Below, in pieces: positions 1 through 14,300 of a stretch of DNA of 64,000 nt (within the stretch, counting starts at the first letter, position 1; the number at the start of each line of letters is the position of its first letter). Below the pieces are notes generated by a model. That model had not been told where the DNA came from. It searched no databases and saw nothing but the letters and a program-made list of their open reading frames with translations. The position numbers and the translations under genes were made by a program. The DNA lies in contig OZ024807.1 of the NCBI GenBank assembly GCA_964017045.1, positions 8,041,481 through 8,105,480 on the forward strand, given 5' to 3'. This stretch comes from Omphiscola glabra. Its lineage: Eukaryota > Mollusca > Gastropoda > Lymnaeidae.

Positions 1-73
1 CTCCAAATGTCCTCAATGATACACCAAACACACTATTCCCTGATGAAGAATACGTTGAAATTACATTGTGGAC
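1..73 (+). CDS. Exon (partial) of the membrane-protein gene
   Basis: Read in the frame starting at base 3, this encodes [20 protein letters not shown] and then TLWT. It ends at a strong GTAAGT donor at 74 in phase 2. The two other frames either hit a stop or do not join the next exon. Confidence 0.6.
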
Positions 74-3000
74 GTAAGTTTATTGTTTATATTTTTTAAA
101 GTGTCTTTCTAATGTAATGTAACGAATCCACTCAGTCTGTATGACTGCTGACGGACATTTCAAGATGGCGCTGTCAATGGTTAACAGCCCTACCTGGAAA
201 TATCGCTCTATCTGTAACAATAGTTTTGCGACCATTCTGGTTCCATTGCAAAGACGTCTTGTCGTTACATATTTTCTTAACAAAATTACTACTGCACAAA
301 ACTTCAAGTCAATTCTCTGAGAAGGCATAACCCACGGTGGCAAGCTGTTTAATTAAAAGCTCTGTTTGATATTTTGACTTCAACCAGGTCCAACAATAAA
401 GAATAGACGTTTTTTTGTAAGTTATGGATTTCAGTTGCACCCCTGAATTTGTCAGAAGCCCTTCTTCGTCCTAGGTTGAGCATTCGAAACTTTTCTTCGT
501 ACATGCCCCCCCCCCCCCGCCAATTGTATCGTTATGTGTTCCAGAATAGATTTGCTCGTCAAATACACCATCTCGAAATTCTACGCCAAAACCTGACAAT
601 GACTTTCCACGTGTTCAAAGGGCCGATCCAAATTCTTTAAGTGTGTAACAGAGAGCTTTTACTCCATCAGAAAAGCGTCTCTAATAGTCTTTCAAGTTGT
701 CTGTTGAACAATGTTAATGCATCCGTTGAATCACCAATGATACAAGTAAAGGCAAAGAACCGTCCAAGCAGCACCGGTATTTGACGGTCTGATGTTTCTG
801 TTATGCATGTTTCCTTTTCCAAGTCATCGTCATTTAATCACCTTGCAGACCATGCTTCTTCGAAAGTTGGAAAGGGGATATCATTTCCTCGGACCATTAT
901 TAGGTCTACGTTCGTGTCCTCTACGTTCATGTCCTCTACGTTCATGTCATCTACGTTCATGTCCTCTACATTCATGTCCTCTACTTTCATGTCCTCTACG
1001 TTCATGTCCTCTACGTTCATGTCCTCTACGTTCATGTCCTCTACATTCATGTCCTTTACGTTCATGTCCTCTACGTTCACGTCCTCTACGTTCAAGTCCT
1101 CTACGTTCATTTCCTCTACGACGTGGTTTCCATTTTTTTTGTCATCCCAAGAATTGTGTTCAGGAATTTCAATATATCAATACTCTCGGCAATTAGGGTC
1201 TTACAGATAAGTTTAAACCAAGACATGATTTTGGACTTTTTGCTGTACAGCTTCGGCGTTCTTCCCTGGTATATTTGCTATTGTGTTCTTGTCCTCAACG
1301 TGAACGTTTAATAGTTCATTATCCAGGCCATAGTGTCTTGGTCATGTTGAGACATATTTCTTGGAATTCCTATGAAGGTTGAAGGCAATATAACTTTCTT
1401 TTTAGGCAGTATGTTAGCGTCCTCGAAATTGTGGTTGTTCACGCATTGTCGAAGGACATCATGATTTTTGCTCTTATTGTGTTTTGATTTTTTTTCAAAA
1501 ACCACTTCGAATGGTTTGCCTCGGTATTGCGTTGAGGTAGTGGCCAAATTTTCCATTATGAATGGCAAAATGTTACGAATAACACCGAAGCTTGGACACT
1601 TTACAAGACCAGCGGCCTTCTTTTGATCTGTGATATAGCTTGAATCACAGCATGGGAGCGGAGCACATCGGGTCACAGAGTCTACTCAGGAGGAATATAT
1701 TTTGTAAGATACCTATTTTGTTCAATGTTAAAAGCGGCAGCTTTTTTCCTCTGTTTATGAGGCGTTGTTTTTAGTCGGGGTGCACATTATTCACACATTA
1801 TTTGTTATAGTAAAAGCTAGTGTACAATCAGAATCACACTCAGTCAAAGCAAAACGTTTCGTTTTAATTGTGTTCCCCTTATGAACGCAGGGTTCCCTAA
1901 GTATACTGTGCAGTACAAAAGCAATACAAATGGATTTGTAATTAACATTTCGGATCGCCCAAACATACAAGTCTTTGTTTACAAACATCAATGAGAAGAG
2001 CTTTACTATCCCGCTTTAACAAATGGTGTCTTTGATCACAGTTTGCGTTGTGATCGTGATCTCGTGCCGTGCCATCTTTTCTCTAGCCCAAATGCATTGA
2101 ACATTAGTGGTAGAAACGATCCTATAAGGGTGCCACTAAATACATCCTAAACTTTGAATTTAAAAAAAAAAAAAAATTCAGGATATGGACCTGAGCATTA
2201 TTTTATGTTTAAGGCCCCCGGCTCAAACTGTGTTGCGGTGCCGTACAACATTTCATTAAACTGTCACTCACCTACCATCCTGGCCTCTCCAAGAGAATTA
2301 AAGTTTAAGGCATGAAAGATACAGGAGTACAACAGTTTCCTGGACCAGTGTGCAATGCCGACAGCTCGGGCTCCTGTTCTCTAGCCTATTCTATCTTTGA
2401 GCTAGATCACACAAAAAAATAATTAATAAAAATAATGAAAATGAAGCATTTGATTAAATAATTTTATCCAAAATTGTATCCAGTAAATTCATTTCACTGG
2501 AGCATAAACTAAAGATCTTTATGTTGCGATAAATAACATACAGTAAAGGGGCACGAACATTTCTTTTCCAGGGCCTGAAAATGGCATATTGACAGGCCGT
2601 TTAAACTTTTTTTCCTCGGCGTCTATGAATGCGGCGTAGAAGAGAATTTACTATTCAATACACTTCTATTGTGTCTCTTCTCTTATTTAAGTGCACACAC
2701 ATTTTTTTTTTTAACGGAAAGTCCGACGGAACAAAAGATCATCGCGTTCAATTGTTTCTATATTATTGATGTTTATGCCTTGGAACGCTAACATGTATAA
2801 GTAAATGTTTCCGATGTGTGACAAATATTCTTTCCTTGTTTTGGATAATTTAACTTCTGAGACGATATGCATTATGACCTTTAAACCTCTGTTTAATATT
2901 AAAATTGTAAAATCAGTTGTTTTTTTTTTTTTTTTTTTACATATTACTATTTTGACATCTTCATGTTTTGGGTCGCAAATGTGTGACAGCTGCTGATAAC

Positions 3001-3380
3001 GGCTTTTAACGCTTGAGATCATATAATCCGTATAATAAACTTTTCCTGTTTAGTTAGGTGTAGAAAATAAAACATTTTCAACCTTTGTCTATCAAACTTT
3101 TTTTGTAAATTTATGAATTTCATGTAATTTCTTTACAAGAAAACCACGCTCGTCCCTTGTAATAAAAATGTAAAGTGTTTTTTGTGACAGTTGCATTTAA
3201 CGAAAAAATTCAACATTCTTGCAGAGCGAACAGCTCATCATCAACCATGCGAATATGTAAGCCGAACCGGTGTTACGAAATTATTGGCACCCTTAACCCA
3301 CACAATTTCGACAGGAGCAAGGTAAATAGCTATATTTATTTTGTTTATGATCTTTATCTAATTTTTTTATCATCTGTCTT

Positions 3381-3460
<80 letters not shown>

Positions 3461-6400
3461 ACTATCTATCTATCTATCTATCTATCCATCTATATATCTA
3501 TCTATCGATCCTCTATCTATCTATCTATCTATCCATCTATCCATTCATTTATCCATCTATCCATCCATAGATCCAACAATCTATCCATCAATCGATCCAT
3601 TCATCTATCCATACATTTATCCATCCATCTATCCATCCTTCCATCTATCCATATATTTATCTCTCTATCTATCCATACATTTAAACATACATACATCCAT
3701 CTATCTATCTATTTCTCCATTTATCTCAGTCTATCTTTTTCTCTCTTCCTCAATTGGCGTACTCTTTTCTGTCGAGTACAAATTCGTTTTGTACAGGGAA
3801 CTATCAAATATTCCCGTGCGTACTACAAAGACCGAGAGTGGTCCTTTAAATCAGTGCTCCTCAAACCTCTTTCCCCCACGGCACACATATGGCCTCCCCA
3901 AAATATCGCGGCACACCTAGGGCCTCCCCAAATTATCGCGGCAAACCCCAGGTTAAAACATATAAAATTATTGGCATCTTGTCATAATTTTCACAATTTC
4001 AACCGGGGGATTATTTCTTAAATCTTCAAGTTTAATTTCAGAAAATCCTATTAAATTTGATGAGGATCCTGATGTGTTGAATTTGATGGAATAGTTGATA
4101 TGTTGAATTTGATGGGATATTTATATTTGATATGTTGAATTTGATGGAATAGTTGATATGTTGAATTTGATGGGATATTTATATTTGATATGTTGAATTT
4201 GATGGGATAGTTTATATGTTGAATTTAATGGGAAAGTTTATGTTGTTGAATTTGATGGGAATGTTGATATGTTGAATTTAATGGGAAAGTTGATATGTTG
4301 AATTTTATGCAGATAGTAACAAAAATACATAGTAGACGTCACAGGGAGGAATAGTTGAGGTCGCTGGGATGTGTAGTTGAGGTCGCTGGGAGGTATAATT
4401 GATGGATTGACGCCAGCTGTGAGGCCTGCTAGAGCTTCATGCTATGGATTTTAAGGGTGTCCTTTACTCAGTTAATTAAACGACGACGTGGTCTTCCTTT
4501 TGCTCCTGGGGCCGGACGGCCTGCTATTGACGGACATTTTGACCAGGTCGCCAAAAATAGTAATGTTTTTGTGCCATATACGTGACACATTTGGATGGCA
4601 GTAACCATTAGTCAGTTTTCCCTGTTTCCCATTTTGCTCTTGTCATGGTAACATACAAGTTTTAATTTTCAAAGATTTCTTGTAATGGCTTTTAATCAAC
4701 TTCTTTTTTTTTCAATGTTACATCGCACCTCCTGTGGCCCTCCTTCGTTTTTAAAAAATTATGTTTCTTTTCTATAAATATCGATACCTTCACGGTATCT
4801 GCCCCTATGCTGTCATGTTTCAAGTATCTATTTCAGATGGAAGTGGCCCATTAAGGGACTGTTTTAGTGATTTACTGCAACATACATACATACATGCATA
4901 CAAACATACTTACAACTCACCACACTTACTTTTATAGCGTAGGTGATTTAAATGTGCTTTATGCATACGTGCTCATGCGTCATTTGATGTGATATTATAA
5001 AATATGAACATTTCCTTTCTTCTTCACAGTCAGTTTTCGTTCAAGTTCATGACAATTTGACAGTAACGGTGAACAAAGTCCCGTATATTTCTTTTACTTC
5101 AAGCTCCTATCTAGCTCCAGATACCCACATGGCGGTGTCCACAGAAAACAGTACCGGTGTTTGGTACTTTCAAAGTAAGCTGGAGTTGTTGGAGCAATCG
5201 ACTTTTTACCCGATACAACTTATAAGATAAGAACAGTGTTTTAAATACGAAAGTATATTCAGTTATTTTTTATAGTCATATAAATAAAAGATAAGATATT
5301 ATTAATCATACCGCATAATAACAATGTCTTCCGGAGAAAAAAAAACTATTACAAGATACGTTATTTACATTCCTTTAATTTTTAGGCTCACAGAAGATGG
5401 CGTTTGGCCGACACCTCGTACTTCTTATTACCATTACCAAACCTGACCTCACATACAACCTTCTCACTCAATCAGTGGCGTAGCGAGGGGGTGCAAGGGG
5501 GGGGGCATCATGCCCCGGGCGCTACTCACAAAGGGGCGCCAAATGGTATATTTGACATAGAATATTGTATGGTTTTCGAATGGGGGCGATCGCTAAAAAG
5601 GTATTGGGCCCCGGGCGCGAGTTAAGCTCGCTACGCCACTGCACTCAATGCTAAGACAGCAGCTGCCAAAACGCATAGCACCTACTCAAGGACTGTGTGG
5701 AAATTAGATACCTAAAATCGCATCACGAAAACCTCACACGCCTCGTGGCTCCATAAAGATTTTAATGAACGACCTTAACTATAAGAGACACCGCGTACAT
5801 TAAGAGGCAGCATTTGGGTGCGCAACAATTACCAGTTAAAATCCATGTTTGCTCTTAAATATGTTGGTCTTTGAGACTAAGTAAAACCAACAACAACTTT
5901 GCATGGGTGTCAGAATAAGGGTCAGTTCACACGATCAAATTTTCCTTCAAGCAATTAGTATATGAAGCCTTGTCACAACTTTCAAATTACTATTTGATCA
6001 AATTCCCCCCCCCCCCAAAAAAAAAAAAAGAAACCACGCACAAAAAAAGTGCGTTCATACAACAATTTGACGCGAAATTTGATCGTGTGAACTGACGCTT
6101 AGTAAGAATCTAGGTAGTGGTGAGATGCTCGTCAAATAAATAGCAAAGGGTACGGAGCATAAAAAAGAGATGTTTGGGATCTCGGCCCTAAACATGGCAG
6201 TGTCTGTCTTTTACATCGAGACTTTGGGGGATGAAGCGTGATTTTTCAAATAAACTTTATTTTTATTATTATTATTATTATTATTGTATCAGAGTGGCAT
6301 TAACTTTCAATTGAGGCCTAACTGCGTAATCCTTATTCGCAACACTGATACGACGATTGCCTCTCTTGGTGCAAGTTCCCCTTACGTTAGATGTGAAATA

Positions 6401-9400
6401 TTTGCGTTCTTAACTCAATTGCTGTGTCTGTAAAGTTTTAATAAAATGTAAAAAAAAAAAAAAAATTTAAATTCTAAATTTTTAAAATTAAAAATCAACG
6501 CAGCTATTTATCTGTTTAATGTTACGTCTTCACCAGAATTCGATTACGGTATCGCAGTATACCTCGGCGCTAAGAAATCAAGGGATTCCACAGTGAAGAC
6601 CGATGTCAAGTGGTTGACCAGCAACGATGTCGTCTTTGATGACTGGAATGGTGGAGAGCCAAATATTCCACACGAAATCTATTTGAGCTGGTTCGTCAAC
6701 GAAGATTTAGAAAGAACCATTGGATTCAACGACGTGTTCAAACCAGCGTGGGCCTTTTGCTACAGAAGTGAATGTTTTAAAACTGTGTTCAAATCTAGGA
6801 ATATAATTTTATGTTTAAAATTCTATTTTTGGTGCAATCTTTATAACAAACAAAAACAGGTGAAAAAATGGCTACCAGATAAATTAATTACAAATATGAC
6901 GTAATAGTATCAATTAGACTTAATTTTTTTCTTTTCCTTGTGTGTGATTTGAAAAGAAAAATAAATAACCAAGCCAGCAATTACTCGTGTTTAACAAAGG
7001 GCGATCAAATAGGGGCGATCAAATAAGGGTGATCAAATAGGGGCGATCAAATAAGGGAGATCAAATAGGGGCGATCAAATAATGGAGATCAAATAGGGGC
7101 GATCAAATAAGGGCGATCAAATAGGGGCGATCAAATAAGGGTGATCAAATAGGGGCGATCAAATAAGGGTGATCAAATAGGGGCGATCAAATAAGGGTGA
7201 TCAAATAGGGGCGATCAAATAAGGGCGATCAAATAGGGGCGATCAAATAAAGGCGATCAAATAAGGGAGATCAAATAAGGCCGATCAAATGAAGGAGATC
7301 AAATAAGGCCGATCAAATGAAGGAGATCAAATAAGGCCGATCAAATAAGGCCGATCAAATAAGGGCGATCAAATAAGGGTGATCAAATAGGGGCGATCAA
7401 ATAAGGGCGATCAAATAAAGGCGATCAAATAAGGGAGATCAAATAAGGCCGATCAAATGAAGGAGATCAAATAAGGCCGATCAAATGAAGGAGATCAAAT
7501 AAGGCCGATCAAATAAGGCCGATCAAATAAGGGCGATACAATAAGGGCGATAAAATAAGGGCGATCAAATCCCAAAATGTAAACAATCCAAAAAGTTGTA
7601 AGGTTCCTATTTGTGGTGTATAATAAACCTCTTCTCTTTATCGGAAGGGGGGGGGTGTCAGCGAGTATTAAATTACAGTTTATGTCATTTGCTGTAGATG
7701 CCCTGGTGTATAACTTCACATTGGTGCTGCCGAGACGTGTCGCAGACGGTGACAATGATTTCTTCGTCGATGTCGCCGTAACGTCAGGTGAATGGTGATA
7801 TAGAAGTGACTGATCTTAAAGAAAGGAAAACTGTCGCTAATTATTATTATTTTTTTAAAATTTAAAACGTCTTCAATGTATTTTTACATAAATGTGTCAG
7901 GCAACAGTCTTTAAACAGGTTAATATGAAAAGAACAATATATATTTTTATTTTCACATTCTAAATTAAAATTACAGGAGCATAAAAAAAGGTATTTTAAT
8001 ACGTTGTGTTGATAAACAGAGGCGTCATTTAGAAAGGGCATACTGGATCATATGCCCCCACCCTTAATTTGCAGGTTTTATTTAAATTGCTATTTACTGT
8101 GGCGCCTCCAGTAATAAACAACTTAACAAGCCGAGCAAGTTTTGGTTTTGCTCCCCCCCCCCTTGAAAAATCCTGAAATGGCGCCCCTGTTGCGAAAGAG
8201 TGACTTTTTTTCCTTTTACCCTGTGTGTAATTTCCATTTTTATTTTAAATATCTATTTTACCAGCGATTTTGCATATGGCCTACTTGTTTTTCAATGAGA
8301 TGGACGATGCGTCAACGCCATTACGTCAAAACACTAGCTGGGCCAACTTAAGCCTCAATCGCACATTCAATGTCTTTGGTAGAATACAACTGAAGAACGG
8401 CGAGTGCCTCTTTTCTTAACCTTGTGCAAAGGAATTAAACGTTTCTTTAACTATTTGTGTTTCACTTCCAAGGGAAGGCCTATGACGCTTTTCATTTTTG
8501 TGAATCCCTTTTTCATTTTAAATGTATTCTAACTAAATTTATTAAACGCTTAGTTGAATATAGCATTCATATAGCTTAAATATAATTTTTTTATACAAGT
8601 TCTTTATGATTTCACTCTGAGTTCTCAAAATTTCATTTGGACTTTTCAACACATTGGGGCTTTTTTCAATGACCCTCAAGATTTTCATAAGAAACAAGGA
8701 ATTTTTGTAGGTCCTACAGTAACCAAGAGCTGTATTCGGTGGAATTTTGTAGGTCCTACAGTAACCAAAGGGCTTCTCTAAAATGGTGTATTCGATGTAA
8801 ACAAAGAGTGACTAAAGTCTAGCATTTATTGAATATATATTATATATATATATATATATGAATTTTTATTATTATTATTCGTTTTTAAACATTGTCTTAA
8901 AACTAAAAATTATTCCCCATGATTGGATTTGTAAATTATTTAGAAAGTTTTCTTCTTCCTAAGACAAGGAACTCAATTTTACTTTAATTCCAAATTTTAG
9001 AAATAAAAAAAATTAGTCATATTTTAAAAGGTAAAAAAACCAAAACAAAACCCACTGTAACACGATCCGACTATTCAATGTTTTTATTTAAACTTAAAAA
9101 AATAAATGCTAACACTCGTTACTGTTTCAGGTATTTCAACAAGTTTCTGTGTTCTAAATTCAACCCGTAACGTTACGGCCACTGTGTACAGAAGACAAGG
9201 TCAAGAATACTTTCCCATTGTGACATTTCCCAACAACAACATTGGACGTGACTACTGTCTTTCTGTCAGTGGATCTTGTACTATGGACTATGTAAGTCTT
9301 TCTGTCTGTAAGTCTTGTACTATGGACTATGTAAGTCTTTCTTCAGTAAGTCTTGTTCTATGGACTATGTAAGTCTTTCTGTCAGTAAGTCTTGTACTAT

Positions 9401-11260
9401 GGACTATGTAAGTCTTTCTGTCAGTAAGTCTTGTACTATGGACTATGTAAGTCTTTCTGTCAGTAAGTCTTGTACTATGGACTATGTAAGTCTTTCTGTC
9501 AGTAAGTCTTGTACTATGGACTATGTAAGTCTTTCTGTCAGTAAGTCTTGTACTATGGACTATGTTCAGATTTTTGTCAAGGAATCATGCAGTATGGAAG
9601 ATGTTCGTATTTCTGTCAATGAATTTTGTACTATTGATTATGTAATTGTTTCTGTCAATGTGCCTTGAACTTTCAATTTATTTATTTATATTTTAATGAT
9701 TGATATATTTTATATTTAAATACTAATACATGTCTTTGTAAAATTTGAATTGAGGTCTACTTAAGTTCTGTTGAATCAAGCTGTGGACAATGTACGAACA
9801 GTTACATCGACACATTAAATTTGTTTGCTGAATTACTACCGAAATCTACAGAGGATGCTGAATTACTACCGAAATCTACAGTAAATTCAATTCACGCTGT
9901 GTAGCTCTGTTGTCAATATTATGAAAATATTTTTTTTTAATTGTTAAAAAATTACGGTCGTAGTTGGTACTTAAAGATGACATCCGCTAATCAGACTCAG
10001 TTGCAATATCTGCATTTCGTACACAGTTTTGTTTTGGTACCAGTGTTAGAACTTAAAAATGATTCATGTTTGAGTACGATTTTTATCACCACGTTGATCA
10101 TCACAAGGGAAAAAAACAATTTATTTTGTAGAAAATCTGCCTTTTCCTAAGTTGGATCGAACACCATTTGAAAAAAAAAAAATCATTTAATGAATTATGT
10201 ATTTTTCATAAGTTTACAGTAACGGCCTTAAAAAGCAACGCTGACGTCACATTCGTATACCGTGACGAATCGTGGCGAAATCAATTGATTAATATAGAGA
10301 GCTACTTTTTGAAAAAGTAAGTAAAACATTATTTTTTTTCAAGCATCATCTTTTTTTTTTCTTCATGAAAACTATCAGTAGATTTGTAGAAAGTTTAATT
10401 TGTATTACTTAAGGTAGTTAATAACTAAATGTCCATGCATAAAAAGTGAAATTTTGCTTTAAAAAATAAACGCAAATATTCTTATTACCGAATTTGGTAT
10501 TGAGAGTATATTACTAATAGTTCTATATGTTTGAAAGAAAGTATGGTTCAATAATGAGTTCAATAGCACGCAAAATATAATAGCCGATAACTTCCCGAAC
10601 TTGTCATGAAAGTCAAAACGAAAATGAATTTCATTCAAGTCGTGTACGAGACTCCTCACATCCCCCAACACACAAGCATTCACACCTAAATATATAACCC
10701 TCCTATTTATTTTAGAACCAGCCCAGCAGGACTTTAGGTTATTTTGTGAGAAATGTGTATGTTTATTCCATTGTTATTATTATTATTCTGTGTCGCTATT
10801 TACCGTGATATATATTTTGTCCGTCGGTAATTGTTTAGCCTTTTAAAAAAATATATTTTAGTCACCTTATGTTGCTCTTCTTAAGCACTCTTCTTGTGGA
10901 TTTTGACCTCCCTATTGTCTTTCCTTGTCCCATGTTTGTGATCTGTAAACATTCGGATTTTAAAAATAAAAAAAATACAAATCATCATTTCAAATACACA
11001 TAACATAATGTGATCATTGAAGGTGTTTATTAGTTCACCAATAGCAAGGCCTTAGTTTTATACACGTACCACCAAGTACCACCATCTGTATCTTCTGAGA
11101 AGCCTTGTGGTTTTCGTGTCGCCTCAAATGACCACAACTCAATAGAATGTGTTTCAAATAAATTAATGTTTTAAACATCTGTTTTGAAGCAAGGCGTTAG
11201 GCAAACACTTGTGTCGTCGTATTCCAAGGCGGAAATAAACTGTTTGTTTATGTATGTATG

Positions 11261-11321
<61 letters not shown>

Positions 11322-14300
11322 TTTCTATACACAAATCTAGAAATTGGTCTTTCGGTGTAGGGCATATAAAACACTGGGTGCAAGAGGGAGTGGAATTATC
11401 CAGTGACAGGCGATTGAAGTCACCCATTTTAAAAATCGAGTAGTTTTGTCGTCTTGCCGTAGAGGGCATGTAACATACTTGGTGTATGCTTCCATGGAAT
11501 TATCCCAGTTACAAGTGAATGAAGCCCCCAAGTAATAAAACGAAATGAGTCTGGGTTGTTGAGGTTTGTTTTTTTTTCTTTTCATTCAAGATCATGGATA
11601 ACATCCAATAGTATACCAGAGGTTTGTTTCTTGTTAGCATTTTGTGGATCGGAAATGAGGAAAGCCTCAATAACCTGACATCATCAGCGCTTCAGATTTA
11701 GAGTAAGCCTCGGATTTCCTCGGAAAATTTAGATTGGAGTGATCCGTGACGTATCGGCGGACAAACAAAACTCGTTGTTTACACATTGTATTAAATGTTA
11801 ATTATTTATTGAAAAATATTTTTTTTAAAATTGACGCAATTTGCGAATATCTGCAAAAAACTCGTTTTTGTTTAATATATATATATATATAAAGTGTTAG
11901 AGCAATAACACTTTGTAAAATATTAATTCAATTATTTTAAAAAATTAATCTACTATTACCGTACAATCTCAGTGTGTTGTACTTATTGGATTTGCAGAAT
12001 TCAATATGTATCTGTTTCATCATCTCCAGCAACACCAAGCGAATATCTTTGGGTCGCCTGGAGACAGTACACGTTGATGGTGGCGGGTTGCTCAACACGA
12101 GCATTGCCGTACACGCGAGTGACACCGTTGCCGTTTTCATGTGGACCAACTGCTCGGTACGTTGAAAACACACACTCTGCATGAGTCCGTAAATGTGATC
12201 TTTTGAGATCACGAAAGTGTGGTGTGGGATGTGAGCGGGTGGATCCAACTGTTGGCTTAGATCAGTGGTTCTCAGCCTTCCTAATGCCGTGAACCTTATT
12301 TGCAGTTACTATATGTCGTGGTGACCACCAGCCATAATATTATTTTCGTTGCTTTTTCATAAATATGTGATTTGCGATAGTCTTAGGCGACCCCTGTGTT
12401 AGAGTCGCTTGTTAAACTCATAGTTAAACTCTAATTAAATAGAACAACCATTCATTTATTTATTTCACAGAGATCACAGGTTAATCTGCTGCTTCCTGTG
12501 ACGACCCCTTTTAACTGTCTGGCTACATCGAAACTCTGCCCTGTCCGCTGTAACGTAACACGTAGCCTCGCTCTGGCCAGGCAGCGGGCAAGGTCCATTC
12601 AGCAACACCTGATCATCCCATTCAACCAAACGGGTGCCTATGAGAGGATGAGAGCGTCCCAGCAGGACCCCAGGCCTTCGAGTCGCGGTTTAGCGTGGTT
12701 GGGTATCGCCCTTTTGGTCATTGTCTTCACACTGATGTCTGTGGCAGACTTTATAAAGGTCGGATGTCTTATCTGCACTAAAGTCAAAGTTTCTGTATTA
12801 CGTCAACAAAATCAACGTAAGTGAGTGTAGATACGTCGACAAGAATGGGAAGAAATTGATGCAGAATTGACAATATTGAAAAGAAGTTGATGCAGAATTG
12901 ACAAGTATCAAAAGAAACTGATGTAGAATTGACAATATTGAAAAGAAGTTGATGCAGAATTGACAATTATCAAAAGAAACTGATGCAGAATTGACACTAA
13001 TGAAAACAAATTGATGCAGAATTGACATTAATGAAAATACATTGATGCAGATTTGTCACTAATGAAAAAAAATGATGCGAAATTGACAAGAATCAAAAGA
13101 AACTGATGAAGAATTTACACTAATGAAAAGAAATTGATTCAGAATTGACAGGAATCAAAAGAACTTGGTGCAGAAGGGACAAGAATCAAAACAAATTGAT
13201 GCAGAATTGTGTCACCAAGACTGAAAAGAAATATTTTGTACACATGGCAATGTCATTATATAACATTGTTAAAAAATTTAACTTCATTTTAAAATTGTTC
13301 TTTTTATAGTTATTTTTTGTAAACAATTATTTTTCCTTCAAGACATTTTAAAACTATAATCTAATTCTTATATATTAAAGATACCTTTTTAAATAAGTCT
13401 TAACTTAATGTATTGTACTAAATATTTTTTTTTAAAACTAGAACTGATCTACGTGAGGAGACCATTCTGTTTATAGAAAGCAGCTTTCATTGAGACCCTT
13501 CATTTCATTGTCTTTAGGAACTAAACAATTTCGACAACTTAAAGATATTTAGTAGGAAACAAGATCAATTTCTGACAATATAAAAGAAAAATTCAAAAGA
13601 CACTATCATTTCAGTTTCACTGGTATCTTAACTATCTTTGTGTTTTTGCTTCAGCCCAGCCGGGTCAATTTGGAGCACAGGCTTATCCTGACGTAAGGCA
13701 CATTGTCACCACATGGTGTAAACGTCATGTCTCTATTCAAAGTTTGAGCTTAGCGCCACCCCTCCACGTCACGTCCTATCGCAGTGGACTTACTTCTTCT
13801 CTTTTCTTTCCCTCTTCACTATTTAATCTCCCTCCCACTCACTTTCTGTCACAATTCATTTCCTGCCCTATTGGATACTACTTCTAAGCTAAGTGCTATT
13901 TTTTTTAATTCAGTTTTTTCTACTTGTTCGCTAATGAAGACTTCCTGCCGACACGTTCGTAGTTTTGTTGCATTCCCTTTTCCATATATATATTCTGATT
14001 TCCAAGAAATGATTTTTTAAAATATAACACATTCTTTCTTTAGTTTATATTGTTCAATTCTTTAAATATTGTTTTGCAACGTTTCAGTATCAATCCAAAA
14101 CCGATGCATTGTTTCGATTAAAAAAATTCTCTCTCTCTCTTGATAATTTTTATTAAAAAAATTATTTACTTTTCCGATTTCCTGACAGTAAAATTGTGAA
14201 TGATAACTTTCTTTCATTAAAGCAAATTTTCAAGTGATTATATAAATTAGGTAATGCTATATACAAAGAACATATTGTCATAACTGTTTTTAAAAAGAAA

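Noticed and set aside
7697..7698. Acceptor at 7678 for the exon ending at 7787
   Set aside because: It would enter in a phase that stops; the acceptor at 7697 gives the phase-1 join required by the upstream exon.
9315..9668. 117-codon frame through the 39-bp array as a separate gene
   Set aside because: It is the frameshifted continuation of repeat copies past the exon, ending in decayed units.
12406..12470. Complete right end for SPIN-like copy A
   Set aside because: No GTTGAGAACCGCTG-like terminus or second target copy is visible; the end is treated as decayed.
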